DNA from: a candidate division BRC1 bacterium HGW-BRC1-1
GTDB lineage: Bacteria > Sumerlaeota > Sumerlaeia > Sumerlaeales > Sumerlaeaceae
Assembly (NCBI GenBank): GCA_002842095.1
Contig: PHCB01000009.1
Coordinates: 195,468 to 259,467, forward strand
DNA length: 64,000 nt
Direction of reading: 5' to 3'
In this document: positions 34,103-41,296 of the stretch, piece after piece
Layout: the number at the start of each line of letters is the position of its first letter
How positions within the stretch are numbered: position 1 is the stretch's first letter
Made by a program: the position numbers and the translations under genes
Notes under the pieces: model-generated
The model's input: the letters and a program-made list of their open reading frames with translations, nothing else
Told to the model about the DNA's origin: nothing
Databases searched by the model: none

Positions 34103-34805
34103 CAAAGACGAGGCCGAGCTGGCCCGCATGGAAACGCCGAAATCAGAGGCGGCCATGGCAGGCGCGCCCGTGCAGCACGCACCCGGCGAGGGTGTGCAGG
34201 TTGAGCCCGGCATGGGAATGCCTTCGCCACCCGAGGGTGCGGTTCAACCCGCGCAGAATAATCTGGCGGGTGGGGTGGTGCCGCCACCACCCCCGGCGGG
34301 ACTGACCGAGGACGGTACCAACGTGTCGCTGGCGGGCGTGAAGTTCACCATCGGTAACGATTGGAAAAAGGTGCCGACGGCATCGAAACTGCGGGCGGCG
34401 CAATACGAGTTGCCGGGCCCCGGCGGCGCGGGAGAAGCCATAGTGTTTTACTTCGGCCCCGGCCAGGGTGGCGACGCAAAGGCCAACATCGACCGTTGGG
34501 TCGGACAGTTCAAACAGAGCGACGAAACATCCCCGAGCCAGGAACTGAACGTGGCGACTCTCGATAAGGACGGCATGAAGGTGGCACTGGTAAAAACCGG
34601 GGGAACATATTCACCCGCAGCCATGGGACCCATGGTACCGGCCGGTGAACCGAAGGCCGACTACGCGCTGTTCGGCATGGTGATCGAGGGCGGACCGAAG
34701 GGCAGCATCTTCATTCGGGCCACCGGTCCCAAGGCCACCATCGACGCGCAAACAGCGGCGCTGGAAGCACTGGCGAACAGCGTGGCCAAGGCACCGGCAG
34801 AGTAA
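34041..34805 (+). CDS. Lipoprotein of unknown function
   Basis: The 254-residue protein has a clear lipobox LAGC at residues 17-20, so the mature protein would be an acylated envelope protein beginning CNKDE. A Pro/Gly/Met-rich linker (about 40-95) precedes a domain with VKFTIGNDWKKVPTASKLRAAQYELPG, EAIVFYFGPGQGG and SIFIRATGPKATID, a pattern seen in small outer-membrane or surface lipoproteins of unknown role. It begins 62 bases inside the preceding gene's reading frame. A terminator lies 57 bases after the stop. It may be a host gene at the island's edge or a phage lipoprotein (superinfection-exclusion type). Sequence alone cannot decide. Confidence 0.75.
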   Translation: MTIRAILATTAVAALILAGCNKDEAELARMETPKSEAAMAGAPVQHAPGEGVQVEPGMGMPSPPEGAVQPAQNNLAGGVVPPPPPAGLTEDGTNVSLAGVKFTIGNDWKKVPTASKLRAAQYELPGPGGAGEAIVFYFGPGQGGDAKANIDRWVGQFKQSDETSPSQELNVATLDKDGMKVALVKTGGTYSPAAMGPMVPAGEPKADYALFGMVIEGGPKGSIFIRATGPKATIDAQTAALEALANSVAKAPAE

Positions 34806-34861
34806 CGCGGAGAAACGCACCGCACCACAAGATCACTGCAAACAAGATTAACGATGCATGG

Positions 34862-34896
34862 GCCCGTCCGCCGAACCAGCGCGGACGGGCTTCTTC
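34862..34896 (+). terminator. Rho-independent terminator ending the capsid-island transcript
   Basis: The 10-bp perfect stem GCCCGTCCGC/GCGGACGGGC (34862-34871 and 34881-34890), with a 9-nt loop, is followed by TTCTTC. It lies 57 bases past the lipoprotein stop and before the next small gene, so it may divide the island into two transcripts. Confidence 0.75.
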
Positions 34897-34941
34897 GTGC
34901 CCATGACATGTTCGACAAGACCGGAAAGGGAGGAGCGCAAG

Positions 34942-35235
34942 ATGGAAGAAGAAATCTGGCGGGGCGAGGTGAGCAACGAACTCAAGCACATCACCCACAC
35001 AATGACCGACGTGCAGCGTCAGGTGCAGGATATGCGCTGCGAGATTTCAACGCAGATGGAAGAGCATCGCAGCTACCACGCCCGCAACGAGCATCGCTGG
35101 GGTTTCGCGCGGTGGTGTCGGCTGCACCCGTTTCGACTGTCTGCCATCGTGGCAGCGGCAACCGCGGCCACGTGGGCCAACAACGATCCGACCCTGTTGC
35201 GCGTCATCGTATCAGCGTTGGTGAGTTTGAAATAA
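34942..35235 (+). CDS. Small coiled-coil membrane protein, possibly phage-derived
   Basis: The 97-residue protein has residues 5-50 predicted as an amphipathic helix/coiled coil (VSNELKHITHTMTDVQRQVQ, CEISTQMEEHRS). A basic patch HRWGFARWCRLHPFR follows, then one or two short hydrophobic segments at about 66-95. GGGAGGAGC precedes the ATG at 34942. The layout (coiled coil plus C-terminal membrane helix) is common in small phage proteins encoded near lysis or head genes, including some holin-like proteins, but no family was recognised. It follows the island terminator and converges with the aminopeptidase gene. Confidence 0.6.
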   Translation: MEEEIWRGEVSNELKHITHTMTDVQRQVQDMRCEISTQMEEHRSYHARNEHRWGFARWCRLHPFRLSAIVAAATAATWANNDPTLLRVIVSALVSLK

Positions 35236-35253
35236 AAGGCGTGGCGCGCCTTT
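35235..35253 (-). terminator. Short terminator of the M29 aminopeptidase gene
   Basis: The 7-bp stem AAAGGCG/CGCCTTT (35235-35241 and 35247-35253) has a 5-nt loop. On the minus strand it is followed by TATTTC. It starts at the last base of the convergent small gene's stop codon and lies 3 bases past the aminopeptidase stop. Confidence 0.55.
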
Positions 35254-35256
35254 GCG

Positions 35257-36411
35257 TCAGGATTTTTTCTTCGAGGCGCCCAGGTTTTCCGGGTTTAGTT
35301 TCTTCAATGCGGGCACGGTGAAGAGGCCATCCTTGCGGATCAGTTTGCCGTCGAAACGGATTTCTCCGCCGCCATATTCGGGGCGCTGGATGCAGACCAA
35401 ATCCCAATGGACGGCGCTGCGGTTGCCGTTGCTGGCTTCATCGTAGCATTGGCCCAGCGCCATGTGGAAGCTGCCGGCGATTTTCTCATCAAACAAAATG
35501 TCGCGCATGGCATCCTGCACGTGGGGATGGAAACCGATGGCGAACTCGCCCACGTAGCGCGCGCCGGGGTCCTGATCCAGCACAGCGTTCAGGCGGCGGG
35601 TCTGGTCGTCGTCGGCCCCGCGGGCCTCCACCACACGCCCTCTTTTGAACGTGAGAGCCACGTTCTCGTAGGCCGCACCCTCCCACAAAGTGGGCGTGTT
35701 GAACTGCACGGTGCCATTGATGCTGGTGCGCACGGGCGCGGTGAAGCACTCGCCGTCAGGGATGTTCATTTCACCGCAGCAGGGGATGGCCGGAATGTTG
35801 TGAATGGAAAAATGCAGATCGGTGCCGGGGCCGGTGATGCGCACCTCGTCGGTGGCTTCCATGAGCTTCTTCAGCGGCTGGGCGGCGCGGTCCATGCGAG
35901 CGTAGTCCAGGCAGCAGACCCGGTAATAAAACTCGGCGAACCCTTCGGTGCTCATCTGCGCCATTTGCGCCATGGCCGCGTTGGGGTAGCGCAACACAAC
36001 CCAGCGGGTGTGTTTCACGCGCTCCTGCAAATGCACCGGATGCACGAGAAGGCGCGAATACATGTCCATCTGCTTGCGGGGCACGTCGCTCATTTCGAAA
36101 GCGTTGGCGGGGCCGCGTATACCTATGTAGCAGTCGGCATCTTTCATCTGCTTCAGTTCGAAGCGCGCCATGCGTTTGATGGTCTGCTCGCTGGCGGCTG
36201 TGACGATGTTGCGGACAATGTGGGGCTCGGTGATGTGCAGGTACGGAGCCGCTCCAGCGCGAACAACTTCCTCGGCCACGGCCATGCCCAGAGGGAGGGT
36301 GTCGGCGCCCACGCAGTTGATGAAGACCAACTCGCCCGGTGCGGCCTTGGTGGAATGGCGCACGAGCAGACGGGCCAGCTCGCGATCGCGCGGGTCGATG
36401 GGTGAAAGCAT
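35257..36411 (-). CDS. M29-family metal-dependent aminopeptidase
   Basis: The protein has 384 residues, near the usual 370-410. N-terminal DPRDRELARLLVRHS, GELVFINCVGADTLPLG, ITGPGTDLHFSIHN, NIPDGECFTAPV (metal-ligand Glu region), GTVQFN, RYVGEFAIGFHP, FDEKIAGSFHMALGQCY and NRSAVHWDLVC (late His-Trp-Asp ligand region) follow the M29 pattern. These enzymes remove N-terminal residues from peptides with two metal ions and are cytosolic. The metal-binding Glu and His residues appear retained. It is divergent from acpS and ends at a short terminator shared with the island boundary. Confidence 0.87.
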   Translation of the reverse strand: MLSPIDPRDRELARLLVRHSTKAAPGELVFINCVGADTLPLGMAVAEEVVRAGAAPYLHITEPHIVRNIVTAASEQTIKRMARFELKQMKDADCYIGIRGPANAFEMSDVPRKQMDMYSRLLVHPVHLQERVKHTRWVVLRYPNAAMAQMAQMSTEGFAEFYYRVCCLDYARMDRAAQPLKKLMEATDEVRITGPGTDLHFSIHNIPAIPCCGEMNIPDGECFTAPVRTSINGTVQFNTPTLWEGAAYENVALTFKRGRVVEARGADDDQTRRLNAVLDQDPGARYVGEFAIGFHPHVQDAMRDILFDEKIAGSFHMALGQCYDEASNGNRSAVHWDLVCIQRPEYGGGEIRFDGKLIRKDGLFTVPALKKLNPENLGASKKKS

Positions 36412-36532
36412 GGGGAGGGTCTCCTTTGGAGCGGTGATGGGATTGAAGCATGGCGGGCGGGGTTGAAGGAGGCAACGTGAAATTCAGATTTCGCATTGCG
36501 GAACGTGAAACCGGGTTGGCAGAGTGCGAGCC

Positions 36533-36919
36533 ATGATATTCGGAATCGGTGTTGATCTGGTTGAGGTGTCGCGCATTCGCGAGAGCCTGGAGAAGTTTCC
36601 CGAGCGTTTTGCGCGCAAGGTTTTCACGAAGGTGGAGCAGGAATATTGCACGCGCATGCCCGAACCGGCAATGCACTACGCGGCGAGGTTTGCAGCGAAG
36701 GAATCGTTTCTGAAAGCCCTGGGCACAGGAAAAGCACGGGGGATCGCGTGGACAGAAGTGGGAGTGGCGAACCTCGACAGCGGCCAGCCGACACTGGAAC
36801 TGTCCGGACGCGCCGCCGAAGTGATGGCCGAACGAGGCGCAGCTGTGGCGCATGTGTCGCTGTCGCACTCGAAGGGGCACGCCCTTGCAGCGGTGGTGCT
36901 GGAGAAGCTGGGGGAGTAG
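36533..36919 (+). CDS. acpS: Holo-[acyl-carrier-protein] synthase
   Basis: The 128-residue phosphopantetheinyl transferase activates ACP using CoA. GIGVDLVEVSRI carries the metal-binding Asp and RFAAKESFLKALGTG the catalytic Glu/Lys cluster. VSLSHSKGHALAAVVLE is the C-terminal family signature. ATG at 36533 gives the standard N-terminus. A GTG nine bases upstream is a possible alternative. The 3' end runs directly into the inverted period-9 array that precedes lexA. Confidence 0.93.
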   Translation: MIFGIGVDLVEVSRIRESLEKFPERFARKVFTKVEQEYCTRMPEPAMHYAARFAAKESFLKALGTGKARGIAWTEVGVANLDSGQPTLELSGRAAEVMAERGAAVAHVSLSHSKGHALAAVVLEKLGE

Positions 36920-36923
36920 AAGC

Positions 36924-37103
36924 ATGGGAGGGATGGGAAGAATGTGAAGTATGAGAAGTAGGGCAGGTGGGCAGTAGGGCAGTTGGGCAGTTGGTGAATT
37001 GGTAAGTTGGTAAGTTGGGTGAAAAGTGAAAAAAGTAGTTTCAGCCACAAGACGCCCCCCAAACCATAACTCCCATAATTCCCATTCCTCCCATCCCTCC
37101 CAT
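36924..37103 (+). repeat. Inverted period-9 array with variant hexamer (ATGGGA / TCCCAT) enclosing a period-8 array
   Basis: The left arm has ATGGGA at 36924 and 36933, then ATGTGA at 36942 and ATGAGA at 36951. The right arm has TCCCAT at 37071, 37080, 37089 and 37098, with a degenerate copy at 37062. The period is exactly 9 in both arms. Between them, 36961-37016 holds seven 8-bp units drifting from GGGCAGTT to GGTAAGTT. Unit lengths and inverted layout match the ATGGAC arrays, but the hexamer is different. It lies in the acpS-lexA gap. Confidence 0.85.
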
Positions 37104-37121
37104 TTTTTTCTTGCCCTGTTA

Positions 37122-37133
37122 GAACAAATGTTC
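37122..37133 (+). promoter_or_regulatory. LexA (SOS) box upstream of lexA
   Basis: GAACAAATGTTC is a perfect GAAC-N4-GTTC palindrome, the LexA operator type best known from Gram-positive bacteria. It lies 12 bases before the ATG at 37146, as expected for autoregulation. It also covers the alternative ATG at 37128, which argues that translation starts downstream. Confidence 0.8.
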
Positions 37134-37145
37134 CCTACTTCCCCC

Positions 37146-37793
37146 ATGCTCACCGATAAACAGCAGCAAATCCTGGATTTCATCCTCGCGGCCCACGAGG
37201 CTGGCGGCGTGTTTCCCAGCGTGCGCGAGATCATGGCGCACATGGGGTTTGCCAGCACCAACACCGTGGACTACCACCTGCGCAAACTTGACGCCGCCGG
37301 TGTGATCGAGCGGCGGGGGCGTCTGGCTCGCAGTTTTTATCTGCCCGAGGGATCGCCCGCAGCCACCCCGGCGCGGCGCTCCTCGCGGCGCGCTTCGGTT
37401 TCATCGCGGCAGACGGGCATTCCGCTGGTGGGACGCGTTGCAGCGGGCGAACCAATTCTGGCAGAGGACAATTTCGAGGGGCTGCTTGATTTTCAGGATA
37501 TCTTTGCCACCGACGCAGAAACCTTCGCCCTGCGCGTGCAGGGCGAAAGCATGATCAACGCCGGGATTCACGACGGCGATATGGTCATCGTGCGGGCCGG
37601 GGCCAAGGTTGAAAACGGCGGCATCGGCGTGGCGGTGATTGGCGACGAAGCCACCGTGAAACGCATTTTCAGCGAGAAAGCCCACTGGCGTCTGCAACCG
37701 GAAAACGCAGCCATGCAACCGCGCCTGGTGGCGAAGAACGACAAAACGTTCCGCCTCGCCGGCAAGGTCATTGGCGTCGTCCGAAAAATGTAG
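37146..37793 (+). CDS. lexA: LexA repressor
   Basis: The 215-residue SOS repressor and self-cleaving protease has the N-terminal winged helix MLTDKQQQILDFILAAHE, PSVREIMAHMGFASTNTV and HLRKLDAAGVIERR. A linker with the Ala-Gly cleavage region GRVAAGEPI follows. The catalytic Ser lies in LRVQGESMINAGIHDGDMV and the catalytic Lys in DEATVKRIF. A 30-residue Arg/Ser-rich insertion lengthens the hinge. Start 37146 is preferred over 37128 because a LexA box overlaps the latter. Neither has a clear Shine-Dalgarno. RecA was not found in the window. Confidence 0.93.
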   Translation: MLTDKQQQILDFILAAHEAGGVFPSVREIMAHMGFASTNTVDYHLRKLDAAGVIERRGRLARSFYLPEGSPAATPARRSSRRASVSSRQTGIPLVGRVAAGEPILAEDNFEGLLDFQDIFATDAETFALRVQGESMINAGIHDGDMVIVRAGAKVENGGIGVAVIGDEATVKRIFSEKAHWRLQPENAAMQPRLVAKNDKTFRLAGKVIGVVRKM

Positions 37794-37837
37794 GCGGGCG
37801 CAAGCTGCGGGTTTCCCCGGGAAAAACGTTGAGCCGG

Positions 37838-39775
37838 CTAAAAACTCAGCGGGCCATCCGTGGGGTCGGATCGGTCGAGAAACGTTTGGGCCCAGGCTTC
37901 CAGCATCATCAGAGTCCACAAGCGGTGGCTGTGGTCGGTGCGACGGGTTGTGTGGTCCTCCACCAGACGTTTCACCTCGGTCATGTCGAACCAGCCTCGT
38001 CCGCTGGCAGTTTGGCCCAGCAGGAAATCGCGCGTGAAACCTGCCAGGGGCCCGCGGAACCACTCGCCCACCGGCACACCGAAACCCATTTTCGGGCGAT
38101 TCAAAAATTCCTCGCTGAAGTAGCGCGACGCCACCTTTTTGAGCACGGTTTTATGACGCCCGTTGGGAAACTTCACGTCGGCGGGCAGGCGCGCGGCGAA
38201 CTCCATGACGTGCTGGTCGAGCAGCGGCGACCGCCCCTCCAACCCGTGGGCCATGGTGGCGCGGTCGACCTTCGGCAGCAGCGCCCCGGGCAGGTACAGC
38301 GAGATGTCGCCATACATCATACGATCCACCAAAGCCTTCGCGGTGCCGTCGGCCATGAGCGCCACGGTCAACGCCTCGGAGTCGCCACCGGGCGCGTCCA
38401 TCACGGCGCGCATGGCGGGCGATAGCAGCGCGTGTTTCATGGTGTCGCGAAAGATAACCATGTTCTCCACGTACAGGCGGTTTTCTTCCATGAGAGAAGC
38501 GCGGTTGATGAACGATAGCTGGCGCGCGCGCGGCGAACCGGGCATCGAACGTTCCAGCGCACGCAGCAATGGCGCGGCGGTGCGGCGCAGCCCCTCGGGC
38601 AGGCGGCTGTAGGCGGCCATGCGGGCCAGCCCCCCATAGCGCGTGTAACCGGCGAAGCTTTCGTCGCCACCGTCGCCGCACAGGGCCACGGTCACAAACT
38701 GCTTGGTCATGCGCGCGAGGTAATACGTGGCGATGGCGGAGGAATCGGCAAACGGCTCGTCGTAGTGCCACGCCAGCGCGCCGAGGCATTCGAGGGCGTT
38801 GGGCTCCACGATAAACTCCTCGTGAGTGGTCTCCAGCTTTTCGGCCACCTGCCGCGCATAGGGCAGTTCGTTGAACTTTGCTTCGTTAAACCCGATGGAA
38901 AATGTGCGCAACGGCCCCGAAACATGGCGGCGCATGAGCGCCGTGACGAGGGACGAATCGACCCCACCGCTGAGAAAACAACCCAGCGGCACATCGCTGA
39001 CCATTCGCATTTTAACCGCTTCGTCGGCCAGTTCGTGGGTCCGCTCCACGGCATCTTCGATGGAGATGGCGGTCTTGGGTTCGTACTCAAGGTGCCAGTA
39101 GCGCTCGATCCTCGGTTCGCTGCCGGGGTTCCAGCGCAGGTAATGGGCGGGCGGCAGCTTGTGCACCCCTTCGAGGATGCTGAACGGGTGGGGCACGTAT
39201 TGATAGGTGAGATAATGGTTCAGCGCCATGGGGTTTAGGCGTCGTTCCAGGCGGGGCTCGGCCAGCAGACTTTTCATTTCGCTGGCGAAGATGAGCGCCT
39301 CGTCCGGTGTGCCCACGTCGAGGTGGGCGTAGTACAGCGGTTTTTTTCCGACGCGGTCGCGGGCCATGAAAAGGGTGCGTGTGGTGTGGTTGAAGATCGC
39401 GAAGGCAAACATGCCGTGGAGGCGCTCGAGCACCGCCGGGCCCCACTGGCGGTAACCATACAACACGGTTTCAGTGTCGCTGCGAGTGCGGAAGTTGTGG
39501 CCCAGCGCCTTCAGTTCGGCCCGCAGCAGAGGGAAGTTGTAAACCTCGCCATTGAACACGATGACGATTTTGCCGTCTTCGGTCTGCATGGGCTGGCTTC
39601 CGCTTTCGAGATCGATAACGGCGAGACGCTGGAAGCCGAGACCAATACTCCCCTGCAAATGGGTACCGTTTTCATCAGGCCCACGGTGAGCCATGCACGC
39701 TTTCATGCGTTCGATGAGCGCGCCGTCCACGGGGCGGGACGGGTCGCGGAAGAGCTTGCCTGTAAATCCGCACAT
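37838..39775 (-). CDS. asnB: Asparagine synthase (glutamine-hydrolysing)
   Basis: The protein has 645 residues. The start is fixed by MCGFTG, in which Cys2 becomes the N-terminal nucleophile of the glutaminase domain after Met removal. RGPDENGTH, LAVIDLESGSQPM and IVFNGEVYN follow. The synthetase domain has the PP-loop LSGGVDSSLV and CGDGGDESFAGYTRY. This size and style match the AsnB/exosortase-associated amidotransferase group, so the substrate may be aspartate or another carboxylate on a surface polymer. The next gene downstream on the plus side is lexA, convergent, with 44 bases between. Confidence 0.9.
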   Translation of the reverse strand: MCGFTGKLFRDPSRPVDGALIERMKACMAHRGPDENGTHLQGSIGLGFQRLAVIDLESGSQPMQTEDGKIVIVFNGEVYNFPLLRAELKALGHNFRTRSDTETVLYGYRQWGPAVLERLHGMFAFAIFNHTTRTLFMARDRVGKKPLYYAHLDVGTPDEALIFASEMKSLLAEPRLERRLNPMALNHYLTYQYVPHPFSILEGVHKLPPAHYLRWNPGSEPRIERYWHLEYEPKTAISIEDAVERTHELADEAVKMRMVSDVPLGCFLSGGVDSSLVTALMRRHVSGPLRTFSIGFNEAKFNELPYARQVAEKLETTHEEFIVEPNALECLGALAWHYDEPFADSSAIATYYLARMTKQFVTVALCGDGGDESFAGYTRYGGLARMAAYSRLPEGLRRTAAPLLRALERSMPGSPRARQLSFINRASLMEENRLYVENMVIFRDTMKHALLSPAMRAVMDAPGGDSEALTVALMADGTAKALVDRMMYGDISLYLPGALLPKVDRATMAHGLEGRSPLLDQHVMEFAARLPADVKFPNGRHKTVLKKVASRYFSEEFLNRPKMGFGVPVGEWFRGPLAGFTRDFLLGQTASGRGWFDMTEVKRLVEDHTTRRTDHSHRLWTLMMLEAWAQTFLDRSDPTDGPLSF

Positions 39776-39791
39776 GGGTGTTTGGGTGCGC

Positions 39792-41198
39792 CTATTTGGT
39801 CAAAAGATTGAGGAGGTCCTGCTTCTCGAAGCGACCCTGCACAACGCCCTTGCGTTCGCCGCCGGGGGTATAAACCGCGATGTTTGGCACGCGGAAGATG
39901 CCGAGTTCCTGAGAGAGTTTCGTGTCGCTGAGGACGTCAAAATAAATGGGGACGTAGCCGGCGAGAGCGGCGGCCACATCAGCCGACGGCAAGACGCTTT
40001 GCTCAAGGGTAGCGCAGCGGTCAGACTTTTCCGAACGCGCGTAAAGCATGATGGGCTTGTTCTCGGCCCGGGCCTTGGCGAAGCCGGCCCTCACGTCGCG
40101 CACCCAGGGGATGGCGGCCATGGCGGTCGGTGTGGCGGTGGGGGGTGGCGCCGTGACGCCCACTGCGGTGGCGGTCGTCACGGCGGCGATGGAGGTCAGG
40201 CTTTCATCGGGAGCGGAGGAGGTGTCCATGGCGGCGTCGACGGACTGGCGCGCCATCACGTGAATGCCGCAGCGGCCGTTGTTGGCGGCCGTGCTGTCGG
40301 TGATAAACATGGTCTTGCCATCGGTCAGCAGCACGGCGTCGGCGATGGAGCGCACATCCTCGGTGGTGCCGGTGATGGCGCTGGGGGTAACCGCGCCGGC
40401 AGCATTAATAGTGAGCAGCGTTTTTGTTTTCGCAAAAGGAATGACAGCGCTGCCCGTAACGGGGTCGAAGAAGATACCTTCTCCGGCGCGCGGCTCGGGC
40501 ATGATGTCTTGCGACAAACGGCGAAGTTGGTAGGAGCCGGGATTATCCAGAGTGCCACCAGTCCAGACCCATGCCGCACCCTTGGCCACGCCGTAGATCA
40601 TCTGCGTGGCGGGGTTCACGATAACGTCGCGGATAAGAGCTGTTTCGTTGGTACCCTGAACGGGGCCGGTCAGGCGTGCGGTGTTGCGGTCCATGACGGC
40701 CAGGCGCCCGAAAGCAAACGTGGTGATGAGTTTGTCGCCCACCACATCGAGGCCCAGCACGCGCAGGCCGGGGCGAACCTCGCCGTTGTTGCCGAAGGCG
40801 GGGTCGAGTTGGCCGTTTTGTTTGAACTTGCGAATCCACGAACTGGCGTTGTCGCCCGTGTCGGCCGAAACGTAAAAGGTGCCGTCGTTGCCCACAGCCA
40901 GACCCGAGTAGCCGCGCATGGCCGGAAAGCGGTTGCGGCAGACAACGTAAAACCCGGGGTTGGCGCTGAGGGGCTGGTGGATCAGAATAACAGGAAGATC
41001 GGTTTCGCCCTCGGCGCGGTTGTTGAACGTGGTAACCACCACATCGCCCGATGGGGTTGTGTCGGCAAAGACCGGTGCATAGGGGGGCGGGATGGAAATG
41101 GTACGCGTGTACTTCCACTCCTGAGCCTGAGCCGGTTGTGTGAAAAAGAGTGTGGCCGCGGAAAGCGCGACGAGGGACAAAAAGTTTCGTACAGACAT
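39792..41198 (-). CDS. Secreted beta-propeller-like protein with C-terminal thioredoxin-like domain
   Basis: The protein has 468 residues. A Sec signal peptide MSVRNFLSLVALSAATLFF ends at AQAQ. Residues 25-320 read as propeller blades (GYSGLAVGNDGTFYVSADTG, RVLGLDVVGDKLITTFAFGR, MIYGVAKGAAWVW). An Ala/Thr/Pro-rich linker leads to a DUF255/thioredoxin-like domain: GFAKARAENKPIMLYARSEKSDRCATLEQ, YFDVLSDTKLSQELGIFRVPNIAVYTPGGE. The usual CxxC is replaced by a single Cys (SDRC), so it is unlikely to be a normal disulfide reductase. It lies 16 bases upstream of asnB and is probably co-transcribed with it. Confidence 0.75.
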   Translation of the reverse strand: MSVRNFLSLVALSAATLFFTQPAQAQEWKYTRTISIPPPYAPVFADTTPSGDVVVTTFNNRAEGETDLPVILIHQPLSANPGFYVVCRNRFPAMRGYSGLAVGNDGTFYVSADTGDNASSWIRKFKQNGQLDPAFGNNGEVRPGLRVLGLDVVGDKLITTFAFGRLAVMDRNTARLTGPVQGTNETALIRDVIVNPATQMIYGVAKGAAWVWTGGTLDNPGSYQLRRLSQDIMPEPRAGEGIFFDPVTGSAVIPFAKTKTLLTINAAGAVTPSAITGTTEDVRSIADAVLLTDGKTMFITDSTAANNGRCGIHVMARQSVDAAMDTSSAPDESLTSIAAVTTATAVGVTAPPPTATPTAMAAIPWVRDVRAGFAKARAENKPIMLYARSEKSDRCATLEQSVLPSADVAAALAGYVPIYFDVLSDTKLSQELGIFRVPNIAVYTPGGERKGVVQGRFEKQDLLNLLTK

Positions 41199-41296
41199 GA
41201 TGACCGTCTCAAAAAATAGGATGTGGGGATTTTGACACCGGGAACTTGATCAATGCCACAATAAAACTAAGCGCATGAAAAAAGTCCATTCATGGT

